Shown: positions 52,950-60,650 of the stretch, piece after piece
Layout of the letters: every line of letters begins with the position of its first letter
How positions within the stretch are numbered: the first letter of the stretch is position 1
Source of the DNA: Gammaproteobacteria bacterium
Lineage (GTDB): Bacteria > Pseudomonadota > Gammaproteobacteria > Steroidobacterales > Foliamicaceae
Reading direction: 5' to 3'
Assembly: GCA_011523505.1 (NCBI GenBank)
Contig: WTGP01000006.1
Location: 1-64,000 of the forward strand
Length of the DNA stretch: 64,000 nucleotides
Position numbers and translations under genes: made by a program
Notes under the pieces: generated by a model
Database searches by the model: none
What the model saw: the letters and a program-made list of their open reading frames with translations, nothing else
What the model was told of the DNA's origin: nothing

Positions 52950-53762
52950 GTGCAAGACCTGCGCAACATCATCGAAGCCGCGTACGAACAGCGTGCGGAA
53001 CTCGCGCCCGACAGCGCGCCCGCCGAACTGCGCGCGGCCATCGACGAGGCAATCGGCCTGCTCGACCGCGGCGAGGCGCGCGTGGCCGAACCGGCCGAGG
53101 GCGGCTGGCAGGTCAACGAGTGGCTCAAGAAGGCCGTGCTCCTTTATTTCGCGGTTACGCCCAACCGCGAGATCCCCGCCGGGCATACGCGTTACTTCGA
53201 CAAGGTCCCGCTGAAATTCGCCGGCGGCGACATCGAATCGTCCGGCGTGCGCGTGGTGCCCGACGCGCAGGCGCGGCGAGGGGCCTACATCGCGCCCGGC
53301 GTCGTGCTGATGCCCAGCTACGTGAACATCGGCGCCTACGTGGACAGCGGCACGCTGGTCGACACCTGGGCCACTGTGGGAAGCTGCGCCCAGATCGGCA
53401 AGAACGTTCACCTTTCCGGGGGAGCGGGCATCGGCGGGGTGCTGGAGCCCCTGCAGGCCACGCCCACCATCATCGAGGACGACTGCTTCATCGGCGCGCG
53501 CTCCGAGATCGTGGAGGGCGTGATCGTGGAGCGGGGCGCGGTCATCGCAATGGGCGTCTATATCGGGCAGAGCACCCGCATCTACGACCGGGCGCGCGAC
53601 GAGGTCCTCTACGGACGGGTGCCCGCCGGCTCGGTCGTCGTTCCCGGCAGCCTGCCGGACGGCAAGAGCCGGGCGCAACTCTACTGCGCCGTCATCGTCA
53701 AGCAGGTGGACGAACGCACCCGCCGCCGCACTTCCTTGAACGAGCTGCTCCGCGATGGCTGA
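52950..53762 (+). CDS. dapD: Tetrahydrodipicolinate N-succinyltransferase
   Basis: A 270-residue left-handed beta-helix acyltransferase in lysine/meso-Dap synthesis, using succinyl-CoA. The helical N-terminal domain is followed by hexapeptide repeats such as [48 protein letters not shown] and the motif [21 protein letters not shown]. The start is GTG at 52950 and the dapE start lies within its last codons (8-base overlap). Dap also feeds peptidoglycan, complementing mpl. Confidence 0.96.
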   Translation: MQDLRNIIEAAYEQRAELAPDSAPAELRAAIDEAIGLLDRGEARVAEPAEGGWQVNEWLKKAVLLYFAVTPNREIPAGHTRYFDKVPLKFAGGDIESSGVRVVPDAQARRGAYIAPGVVLMPSYVNIGAYVDSGTLVDTWATVGSCAQIGKNVHLSGGAGIGGVLEPLQATPTIIEDDCFIGARSEIVEGVIVERGAVIAMGVYIGQSTRIYDRARDEVLYGRVPAGSVVVPGSLPDGKSRAQLYCAVIVKQVDERTRRRTSLNELLRDG

Positions 53763-54912
53763 ATCCCGCGACCAGCGCACGATCGACCTCGCACTGGAGT
53801 TGATGCGGCGCCCATCGGTGACCCCCGCGGACGGCGGTTGCCAGGAACTGATTGGCCGCATGCTGGAAGAGGCCGGCTTCAGCGTCGAGCACATGCCCTT
53901 CGGCAAGGTCTCCAACCTCTGGGCGCGGCACGGCGGCGACTCGCCGGTGCTTTGCTTCGCCGGCCACACCGACGTGGTGCCCCCGGGGCCGCTGAAGGAC
54001 TGGGACCACGATCCGTTCGAGCCGGAACTCGATAGCGGCTGGCTCAAGGGCCGGGGCGCCGCCGACATGAAAACCGGCATCGCGGCCATGGTCCGCGCCG
54101 GGATCGACTTTGCCGGCGAACACCCCGAACACCGCGGCTCGGTCGCGTTGCTGATCACCAGCGACGAGGAGGGCCCGGCCAGGGACGGCACCCGCCGCGT
54201 GATGGACACGCTGAGCGCCCGCGACGAAACGATCGACTGGTGCGTGGTGGGCGAGCCCTCCTGCTCGGAGCAACTCGGCGACACCCTGCGTGTGGGGCGG
54301 CGCGGTTCGCTGAGCGCCACCATGACCGTTCACGGCGAACAGGGCCACGTCGCCTACCCTGCCCTGGCGCAAAACCCGATTCAGAGCTTCGCCCCGGTGC
54401 TCGCCGACATGTACGCGACGCCGCTGGACCAGGGCAACGAGCATTTCCCGCCGACCGGTTTCCAGGTCGTCAAGGTGCAGGCCGACGCGGGGGCGACCAA
54501 CGTGTTCCCCGGCAAACTGGTCACGCGCTTCAACTTCCGCTTCACCAACCAGTGGAAGAGCGAGCAGATCAAGCAGTGGGTCGAAGACCTGCTCAGCCGC
54601 CACGACATCGAGTACGAGATCGAATGGCGCCCCGCCGGCGAACCCTTCCTGACCGCCCACGGCCCGCTGGTCGAGACGGCCCGCGATATCGTGCGCGAGG
54701 AGTGCGGGATCGACCCCGAACTGTCCACGGGCGGCGGCACTTCCGACGGGCGATTCATCGCGCTGCACGGCGCCGATGTGGTGGAATTCGGCGTGATCAA
54801 CCGCACCATCCACCAGGTCAACGAGCGGGTCCACGCCAGCGACGTCGAAGGGCTCAGGCGCGTCTACGCGCGGATCATGGAGCGGCTGCTGCTCGACCCG
54901 GATTCGGAGTAG
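53755..54912 (+). CDS. dapE: Succinyl-diaminopimelate desuccinylase
   Basis: A 385-residue zinc M20-type hydrolase releasing succinate from N-succinyl-LL-Dap. Metal/catalytic sites: [14 protein letters not shown] (His, Asp), [15 protein letters not shown] (bridging Asp), [15 protein letters not shown] (catalytic Glu pair), [22 protein letters not shown], and the last His in [19 protein letters not shown]. Complete. Coupled to dapD. Confidence 0.96.
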   Translation: MAESRDQRTIDLALELMRRPSVTPADGGCQELIGRMLEEAGFSVEHMPFGKVSNLWARHGGDSPVLCFAGHTDVVPPGPLKDWDHDPFEPELDSGWLKGRGAADMKTGIAAMVRAGIDFAGEHPEHRGSVALLITSDEEGPARDGTRRVMDTLSARDETIDWCVVGEPSCSEQLGDTLRVGRRGSLSATMTVHGEQGHVAYPALAQNPIQSFAPVLADMYATPLDQGNEHFPPTGFQVVKVQADAGATNVFPGKLVTRFNFRFTNQWKSEQIKQWVEDLLSRHDIEYEIEWRPAGEPFLTAHGPLVETARDIVREECGIDPELSTGGGTSDGRFIALHGADVVEFGVINRTIHQVNERVHASDVEGLRRVYARIMERLLLDPDSE

Positions 54913-54916
54913 GCCG

Positions 54917-55717
54917 ATGGACGTGGGTTTTATCGGCGTCGGCACGATTACCGAGGCGGTGGTCACGGGCCTTTGCGAGGCGGAGGTCCCCGGTGTTTCG
55001 ATTCTCCTGTCGCCCAGGAGCGTCGATCGCTCGCGCAGGTTAAGCGAGCGCTATGCCGCCGTGCAGGTGGCTGCCGATAACCAGCAGGTGCTGGACCGTT
55101 CGGAGCTGGTATTCCTCGCCGTGCGTCCGCAGGATGCCGCCGATGTTCTTGGCGCGCTCCGCTTCCGGCGGGACCTCAAGGTCGTGAGCTTTATCGCGAC
55201 GATAAGTTCCGGGGAAATCGAGCGGCAGGTCGGCCCCGCCGCGTTCCTCGGCCGCGTCGCGCCGGTGCCCCCGGTGGCGCGGCGCAGCGGCCCGATTGCG
55301 ATGTGTTCGCCGAACCGGGAACTGGCCGGATTCCTTGACCCCCTGGGGACCGTGATTGAAGTTTCGGACGAGGCGCAGCTCGACGCCTTCTTCTCGGTTT
55401 CGGCGCTGATGGCCCCCTATTTCGAGCTACTGGAGTCCGTATCGGCCTGGCTGCGCGCCCAGGGCGTCGATCCGGTGGAAGCGGACGCCTATACCGGCGC
55501 GCTGTTCCGCGGCATAGCCCAAAAATCGACCCAGCCGAAAGGCGAGGGCTTTGCCGACCTGGTCGAGGAGCACGCGACCCGCGCCGGAATCAACGAGCAA
55601 CTCCGCCGCGAGTTGATTGCCGCCGGGCTATACGACCGGATCCAGGCCGGCCTCGACCTCATACAGTCGCGGATGCAGGGCCGCGCCACCCTGGACGACA
55701 CCCTCGACCTCGAGTAG
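54917..55717 (+). CDS. P5C-reductase-like NAD(P)-binding protein
   Basis: A 266-residue protein that begins like ProC (VGFIGVGTITEAVVTGLCEA; later LVFLAVRPQDAADVL and KVVSFIATISSGEIERQ). The usual MPN-containing loop of P5C reductase is replaced by RVAPVPPVARRSGPI, and the conserved C-terminal dimer domain with its TVxGSGPAY sequence is not evident. It is therefore a divergent relative, possibly with a different imino or keto substrate. Start at 54917, 4 bases after dapE, so it may be co-transcribed with dapD-dapE. A hairpin repeat starts 3 bases past its stop. Confidence 0.7.
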   Translation: MDVGFIGVGTITEAVVTGLCEAEVPGVSILLSPRSVDRSRRLSERYAAVQVAADNQQVLDRSELVFLAVRPQDAADVLGALRFRRDLKVVSFIATISSGEIERQVGPAAFLGRVAPVPPVARRSGPIAMCSPNRELAGFLDPLGTVIEVSDEAQLDAFFSVSALMAPYFELLESVSAWLRAQGVDPVEADAYTGALFRGIAQKSTQPKGEGFADLVEEHATRAGINEQLRRELIAAGLYDRIQAGLDLIQSRMQGRATLDDTLDLE

Positions 55718-55719
55718 CC

Positions 55720-55796
55720 GGGAGCGAGGGCATGACCCTCGCGACGTCTCGTCCTCGTGGAGGGCGGGACGGCGCGGGGGCAATGCCCCCGCTCCC
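55720..55796. repeat. Dispersed hairpin repeat, full copy B (REPIN-like)
   Basis: A 77-bp imperfect inverted repeat in a convergent gap. The left arm (55720-55751) and reverse complement of the right arm (55765-55796) agree at 26 of 32 positions by hand count. Each arm is itself a hairpin: GCGAGGG-CATGA-CCCTCGC on the left and, read in reverse, GCGGGGG-CATTG-CCCCCGC. The A-T pair of one arm is a G-C pair in the other, a compensated change. The flanking 55797-55803 holds nothing else. Confidence 0.7.
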
Positions 55797-55803
55797 AGGA
55801 GCG

Positions 55804-56568
55804 TCAGAACAGGTCCCAGGGGTAGGACATCTCCGAATCGACCGCGGCCAGCACCTTGCCGGTCGTCGCGTTGTCGTCGAGCGCCTCGACAATCAGGCCG
55901 GCCAGGTCGCTGCGGTTGATGATGCCTTCGGCCTCGCGGCTCTCGCTCAGGTAACCGTTGCCGGTGGGCTCGTTCGAGCGGAGCGCGCCGGGACGGATGA
56001 TCGTGTAGTCCAGGCCGCTGGCCATCAGGTGGTCTTCGGCCTGCGTCTTCAGCGGCAGGATTTCGCGCAGGAACACGCGGGCCAGCCAGGGCGCCGCATA
56101 GTGGCTGTCGCCCGAGCCGATGCTGGTCACCAACACCATCCGCTGCACGCCGGCCGCCTCGGCGGCGTCGAAGATATTGCGGTTGCCGAGGTAATCCGGG
56201 CGCGGATCGCAACTGAAGCAGCCCACCGTCGTGATGACCGAGGTGTAGTCGCCGCCGTCGAAGGCCGCCTGCACGCTTACCATGTCCAGCGCGTCGCCAA
56301 CGGCGTAGTTCACGCCCAGCGGCTCCAGCCCGGAACGGTCCGAGGACGGGCGGACAAAGGCCGTGACCCGGTCGCCCCGTCCCGCCAGGATTTTCGCGAC
56401 CTCCAGCCCCGTGTTCCGGGTGCCGCCGAACAGCAGCACATGGTGACCGCCCTCGGGGGCCGCGTCGGCCTCCATTTCGAAGACGGGGTACTGGGTGGTT
56501 CGGAAGGACAGCAAGACCAGAACGGCGATGACCGCGAGGACTATGAGAATAATGCGTTTTTTGGTCAT
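55804..56568 (-). CDS. Membrane-anchored NmrA-like NAD(P)-binding protein
   Basis: A 254-residue atypical SDR. An N-terminal hydrophobic anchor (RIILIVLAVIAVLVLLSF) is followed by the nucleotide loop HVLLFGGTRNTGLEVAKILAG (about 42-62) and VGDALDMVSVQAAF, DYTSVITTVG. Catalytic Tyr-x3-Lys is absent, as in NmrA-type redox sensors and epimerase-like proteins. A membrane-tethered Rossmann protein facing the cytoplasm is unusual. It follows the beta-propeller gene by 27 bases on the same strand. Confidence 0.75.
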   Translation of the reverse strand: MTKKRIILIVLAVIAVLVLLSFRTTQYPVFEMEADAAPEGGHHVLLFGGTRNTGLEVAKILAGRGDRVTAFVRPSSDRSGLEPLGVNYAVGDALDMVSVQAAFDGGDYTSVITTVGCFSCDPRPDYLGNRNIFDAAEAAGVQRMVLVTSIGSGDSHYAAPWLARVFLREILPLKTQAEDHLMASGLDYTIIRPGALRSNEPTGNGYLSESREAEGIINRSDLAGLIVEALDDNATTGKVLAAVDSEMSYPWDLF

Positions 56569-56595
56569 GAGAAGGCCTCTTTCGGGCGAATCCGG

Positions 56596-57609
56596 TCAGC
56601 CGGGAAACTGGGCCACGCCGGAGAGCGAGTTTGTTTGCCCGATGTTGTTGCTTCGGACGACTTCCCCGGTTTCGCGGCTGATGATCACGACCTCGCCGGT
56701 GAAGAAGTTGCCCACGATGATTCCCGCGCCGTCCACCGTCGGCCCCGAGGCCGCCCACCCGGGACTGCGCATGTCGTAATAGCGGAGCGTTTCGCCTGAG
56801 TCCTTGTCGAGCACCACCAGGCCGTTGCCGGTGCTGATCAGCAGCGATCCGTCGAGCATCGGCATCAGCGTGAGGACCATGAATACGTTCTCGTCGTCCT
56901 CGAACACCCTGAGGTCCGGCAACTGCCGGTCGTTGGCCAGGTCGTACTGCATGACCCGGTTGCCGGTCTCGGACAGATAGACCATTCGCGTGTCGTCGTC
57001 GGTCAAAACGGTCGATGTCACACCGTGGATGCCCACGACGCCGCCATGCGTGTCCGAATGAAATTCCCTCAGCAGCCGGGCATCGGGACTGAACTTGAAG
57101 ATGTTGCCGTCGCCGATCACGTCGCGGCCGGTCAGCAGATTGAACACGGTCGTGTTGGTGGGAATGGTCGTGTTGGGACCCTGCAGGTGCTCCCCGAAAT
57201 ACAGGCTGCCGTCGCGGGCGAAGGTCACGCTGCTCAAACTGCGCTCAGAGAACCTGCGCACCGGCTTCTGCACCCCGTCCGGGCCGATTTCAACCACCGC
57301 CGGCGTGCCCTGAGCAAAGGCCCACAGTGTGCCGTCCGGGGCGAAATTAAGGCCGCCGATCTTGTGCGTGGTGCCTTTCGTGTAGAGCTCGCCCTTGAGG
57401 TCCAGTTCCGCGTCGTACTGGAAGATGCGCCCGGTGCCCATGTGATCGTCCGTGGGATGGTCCATGATGGTGGACGCGACGAAGATGTCGCCCTTGACGA
57501 AGGGCTGAAACGTGTTGACCCGCTCCCCGTCGCCCCACGCCAGGCTCGTCGCCAGGAGCAGCGCCGGCGCCAATGCCCGGGCCCTCGAATACGGATTGCG
57601 GCTCGGCAT
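56596..57609 (-). CDS. Exported beta-propeller protein (NHL/SMP30-like)
   Basis: A 337-residue protein with a signal peptide (ARALAPALLLATSLAWG) and repeated strand motifs typical of a propeller: IGGLNFAPDGTLWAFAQG, LSSVTFARDGSLYFGEHLQG, GDGNIFKFSPDARLLREF, VMQYDLANDRQLPDLRVFED, LMPMLDGSLLISTGNGLVVLD, and GPTVDGAGIIVGNFFTGEVVIIS. No catalytic motif is recognised. Its ATG overlaps the stop of the cytochrome/GLUG gene (TAATG), so the two are produced together and may act as a complex (inference). Confidence 0.72.
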   Translation of the reverse strand: MPSRNPYSRARALAPALLLATSLAWGDGERVNTFQPFVKGDIFVASTIMDHPTDDHMGTGRIFQYDAELDLKGELYTKGTTHKIGGLNFAPDGTLWAFAQGTPAVVEIGPDGVQKPVRRFSERSLSSVTFARDGSLYFGEHLQGPNTTIPTNTTVFNLLTGRDVIGDGNIFKFSPDARLLREFHSDTHGGVVGIHGVTSTVLTDDDTRMVYLSETGNRVMQYDLANDRQLPDLRVFEDDENVFMVLTLMPMLDGSLLISTGNGLVVLDKDSGETLRYYDMRSPGWAASGPTVDGAGIIVGNFFTGEVVIISRETGEVVRSNNIGQTNSLSGVAQFPG

Positions 57610-59501
57610 TACATTTCCCCCATGCCGTCTGTGTCCCCGGAAGGGTATCCTGCCTCAAAGGTACAGCGGATTACCGGAAACTCGCCGGAACCGCGGAAGT
57701 CCCAGATTCGATTGTCCGGCACGCGCTCGTCGGGATCGATAAAGCCGTTGCCGTTGGCGTCGCAGTAGGCATCGATGAGTCCCAGGAAATCGCCGGGCCG
57801 CGGCGCCCATCCAGTTTGTTCGGCGGTCAGTGCGCCCAGGTCTGATGCGCCTGCGGAATAGGACATCGCGGACCAGAAGTTGCCGTCCTCCTCGCCCTCC
57901 ACCATGAACCCGGAAATTCCTCCGGAAGCGCCCTCGCTCGATACCGGCCCCGCGGCATAGCTCATGCGCACGCTGCCGTTGTTGCGCCCCACCAGCCCGC
58001 CCACGGCATCGCCGCCGAAAACAGCGCCGGCAGCGTAACTGTTGCGCACCTCGCTTAAGGAGTTGAACCCCACGAGGCCGCCGATATTGCTCCCGTCACC
58101 CTCGACCGCCGCGATCGAAAAACTGTTGCGCACCTTGGCGTCGGTGTTCATTCCAACCAGGCCGCCCAGGTCGTTGCCGCCGATCACCTGGCCCGTGGAA
58201 TAGCTGCTCAGGACCAGGCCGAAGGTGTTCAGCCCCACCAGCCCGCCCAGGCCGCGGCTGCCCGATACTTCGGCGTTCGACCGGCTGAAATAGACGCCGC
58301 CGCGCACGTCGCCGATCAGCCCGCCCACCGCCTGGTTGCCCGAAACCGTGCCGGCCGACTCGCTGTAGGCCACCAGGCCGCCGCTTCCGCCCACCAGAAC
58401 GCCGAGCGCCAGGTCGCCGGCCACCTCGCCCTCGGCGCGGCAGCGGTAAACCATGCCGAAATTGCTGCCCACCAGCAGGGCCACGCCGCCGCGGCCGATC
58501 ACGACCGCATCCTCAAGCACCAGGTTGCGAACGGTGCCCTGCGCGCCCAGAACGCCGATCAGGCCGATCCCGCTGCCCCCGGGTTTGGAGATGCGCAGTC
58601 CGCGAATCGTGTGTCCCCCGCCGTCGATTACGCCCTGAAATCCAAAGCGGTCCAGCGTCACCATGCAGTTTCCCGCCGGGCCGCAATCGCCTATCGGCTC
58701 GAAGTTGGGGACCGTGGAGGCGTCGAGGTCGCGCGCCAGGCGGTAATTGCGCGCCATGCGTACGGCGCGCTCCAGCGTGGTGGACTGGCCTTCGCCGCCG
58801 CCGAGATTGCCGATGGCCTCGAGCTGCCGTATGTCGCAGATTTCGTAGTAGCCGTCTGCGTCGCCGTCGACGACGAACTCGTCGGCATCGTCCGGGGCGG
58901 CATCGTAGGCGTCCGCCAGCCCGTCGCCGTCGCGGTCGGAGTCGGCGCTCCCGGACAGGCCCGCGCAGGCCGCGTCGCCGACCTGGCCGGGAGCCTGCGC
59001 CGCATCGCGGATGGCCTGCGCCAGCATGCTGTTGTAGCGGGCGATATGGTCGCTGTGATCGAACTTGGGCGGTCCCGCCGGCCCGCGGGGCGGACCTCCC
59101 TGTTGGGCGCCCGCGGGCGGTCCGGCGGCGGCCGGCGCCCCTTCCTGCGTGCGCTCCCATATCTCCCGAGGCGTCAGGTAGCCCGGCTGGCTGGCGTAAT
59201 AGGCGGCGATGTCCTCGAGATCCTGGTCCGTCTTGCCGAGCACCGATCCGCGCATGAGCGAGTGCGTGCGCCCGCCGTCGCGGTATTCCTTCAGCGAAAG
59301 GTAAAGGTAGCGCTCGTGCTGCCCGCCGATCTTCGGATTGATCGGCGACGGACTGTAACCGTCCTGCCCATGACAGGCGAAGCACTCCCGGGCCAGGCGC
59401 TTGCCCCGCTCGATGTCACCCTTCGCCCACGCCGATCCGGAACCGCCCGTCGTCAGGAATAGCGCCAGCATCAAGGCCGAAATCGAAGGTAGTCTTGCCA
59501 T
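57609..59501 (-). CDS. Cytochrome c / GLUG-repeat fusion protein
   Basis: A 630-residue exported protein. Order: signal peptide to about 26 (ALFLTTGGSGSAWA); a class I cytochrome c domain with haem motif CFACH (40-44) to about 115; a Pro/Gly/Ala linker; a calcium-binding-like acidic stretch DSDRDGDGLADAYDAAPDDADEF (about 200); then a beta-helix with several GLUG repeats (GGLIGDVRG, GGLVGLNTF, GGLVGMNTD, GGLVGFNSL, GGLVGRNNG, each followed by a short variable piece and SYS/SYAAG). GLUG repeats are normally found in adhesins; combining them with a haem domain is unusual. The start at 59501 gives the signal peptide. Confidence 0.8.
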   Translation of the reverse strand: MARLPSISALMLALFLTTGGSGSAWAKGDIERGKRLARECFACHGQDGYSPSPINPKIGGQHERYLYLSLKEYRDGGRTHSLMRGSVLGKTDQDLEDIAAYYASQPGYLTPREIWERTQEGAPAAAGPPAGAQQGGPPRGPAGPPKFDHSDHIARYNSMLAQAIRDAAQAPGQVGDAACAGLSGSADSDRDGDGLADAYDAAPDDADEFVVDGDADGYYEICDIRQLEAIGNLGGGEGQSTTLERAVRMARNYRLARDLDASTVPNFEPIGDCGPAGNCMVTLDRFGFQGVIDGGGHTIRGLRISKPGGSGIGLIGVLGAQGTVRNLVLEDAVVIGRGGVALLVGSNFGMVYRCRAEGEVAGDLALGVLVGGSGGLVAYSESAGTVSGNQAVGGLIGDVRGGVYFSRSNAEVSGSRGLGGLVGLNTFGLVLSSYSTGQVIGGNDLGGLVGMNTDAKVRNSFSIAAVEGDGSNIGGLVGFNSLSEVRNSYAAGAVFGGDAVGGLVGRNNGSVRMSYAAGPVSSEGASGGISGFMVEGEEDGNFWSAMSYSAGASDLGALTAEQTGWAPRPGDFLGLIDAYCDANGNGFIDPDERVPDNRIWDFRGSGEFPVIRCTFEAGYPSGDTDGMGEM

Positions 59502-59542
59502 GAAAATCCGCGTTGCGAGGCGGCCAACAATACAACAGGCAA

Positions 59543-59571
59543 TTGCAATGGGGGCGGGCAATCGCTAAAAT
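59543..59571 (+). promoter_or_regulatory. Promoter of rpsU
   Basis: TTGCAA (59543-59548) and TAAAAT (59566-59571) are spaced by exactly 17 bases, a good housekeeping promoter. The transcript would start at about 59578, giving a leader of 22 bases with GAGGA before the TTG start codon. Confidence 0.65.
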
Positions 59572-59599
59572 CCGCGCTCCTTGCGATGAGGACGGCAAC

Positions 59600-59815
59600 T
59601 TGCCTAGCGTACGGGTAAAGGAAAACGAAGTCTTTGATGCGGCGTTGCGCCGCTTCAAGCGCGCCTGCGAGAAGGCCGGCATCCTGGCCGACGTGCGCCG
59701 CCGCGAGTTCTACGAGAAGCCGACTCAGGTCCGCAAGCGCCAGAAGGCCGCCGCCGTCAAGCGCCAGGCCAAGCGCACCAGCCGCGAACAGAACCGCCGC
59801 CGCCGCCTCTACTAA
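59600..59815 (+). CDS. rpsU: 30S ribosomal protein S21
   Basis: A 71-residue protein near identical in pattern to other S21: [42 protein letters not shown], ending in basic NRRRRLY. The start codon is TTG at 59600, judged from family length (71) and GAGGA upstream; no ATG is in a suitable place. In related bacteria rpsU, dnaG and rpoD form one operon; here a toxin-antitoxin pair on the other strand separates rpsU from dnaG. Confidence 0.96.
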   Translation: MPSVRVKENEVFDAALRRFKRACEKAGILADVRRREFYEKPTQVRKRQKAAAVKRQAKRTSREQNRRRRLY

Positions 59816-59854
59816 CCCCCACGTAGGCCGCGATCGGGCGGTCGAGCCTTCTTC

Positions 59855-60247
59855 TCAGTTCGCGCGGTCGAGAAACATTCGCGGTGACCAGACCTCGACC
59901 GACCCGTATCGCGCCTCGGTGAAATCGCGTGCGTTTCCCGTGATCAACGTCGCGCCGCCGGCCTCCGCAGTCGCAAGATAGACCTCGTCGTCAGGATCGC
60001 GAATACCGAACACCACATTGGCCGGCTCGACAATAGCCGCCAAGCGCTCGATCTCGCTGATGACGAAAGTCAAAGTCTCTCTGTGTAGCCTCTGGCTTGG
60101 CCGCTCAGCGATGGCTTTGTATTCGGACAAGATTGGTCTGGACAAGACGATTTCGTGTCCTCGGGCCACCCGGTTGATGACTTCGCGGCATGTGCCGTCA
60201 ACTCTCGCCGCCGACACCAGAACATTGCAATCCAGGACAACCCTCAT
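59855..60247 (-). CDS. PIN-domain toxin (putative ribonuclease)
   Basis: A 130-residue PIN-fold protein of the toxin branch. Acidic metal ligands appear in order: Asp in RVVLDCNVLVSAA (6), Glu in LSRPILSEYKAI (about 42), Asp in IRDPDDEVYLATAE (about 87-90) and Asp in LITGNARDF (about 108). Such toxins cut RNA when their antitoxin is lost. The ATG overlaps the antitoxin stop (ATGA). Opposite in direction to rpsU and dnaG. Confidence 0.87.
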   Translation of the reverse strand: MRVVLDCNVLVSAARVDGTCREVINRVARGHEIVLSRPILSEYKAIAERPSQRLHRETLTFVISEIERLAAIVEPANVVFGIRDPDDEVYLATAEAGGATLITGNARDFTEARYGSVEVWSPRMFLDRAN

Positions 60248-60537
60248 GCCCCGCGGCTGCGGCGTTCACGGCGCGATCGGGCTATGTCGTCGATCGCGTC
60301 GCGCATGATTTCGTCCTCAGATCGCCCGCGATCCGCGGGCGATGGCTGAGCCTCAGCAAATTTCGCGGCAATGCGGTCGGCCGCGGCGACTCGGTCCACC
60401 ACCTCTTTGGGCTTGAACAAAATACCGTCGCCGATAAGGGTTGCCTCCATGATGTCACCCTCGCGTAGGTCAATATCTTTGCGAAGCTTGGCGGGGATAG
60501 TTACCTGGAATTTCGGTTTCACGGTTACAAGCGCCAT
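60244..60537 (-). CDS. AbrB/MazE-type antitoxin
   Basis: A 97-residue partner of the PIN toxin. The N-terminal swapped-hairpin DNA-binding domain is clear: ALVTVKPKFQVTIPAKLRKDIDLREGDIMEATLIGDGILFKPK. The remaining acidic/basic helix (ADRIAAKFAEAQ..., EDEIMRDAIDDIARSRRERRS) is expected to wrap around and block the toxin. It probably represses its own promoter through the palindrome immediately upstream. Coupled to the toxin by ATGA. Confidence 0.87.
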   Translation of the reverse strand: MALVTVKPKFQVTIPAKLRKDIDLREGDIMEATLIGDGILFKPKEVVDRVAAADRIAAKFAEAQPSPADRGRSEDEIMRDAIDDIARSRRERRSRGA

Positions 60538-60564
60538 AGTGACCTCGCTTATTAATGTTGGAAA

Positions 60565-60585
60565 GTTGTAAAATCATACTATAAC
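60565..60585 (-). promoter_or_regulatory. Imperfect palindrome over the toxin-antitoxin promoter
   Basis: GTTGTAAAAT followed one base later by its imperfect complement (7 of 10 positions) lies 28 bases upstream of the antitoxin ATG. It includes TATAGT/TATGAT, plausible -10 hexamers read on the minus strand. The A+T-rich patch stands out in this G+C-rich region. Antitoxins of this type normally bind such sites. Confidence 0.4.
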
Positions 60586-60650
60586 GCAGGGCGCGAAAAA
60601 AGCGCGGTCCGGTTTGGGAGAGCGCGGCGGATGGTGCAATATTCGGGTTT

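Noticed and set aside
53405-53450. Third copy of the dispersed hairpin repeat inside dapD (GGGGGAGCGGGCATCGGC)
   Set aside because: The similarity is limited to about a dozen bases and encodes conserved dapD residues; no hairpin arms.
52254-54323. Long minus-strand frame opposite wrbA-like, dapD and dapE
   Set aside because: It spans three real genes on the other strand and shows no motif.
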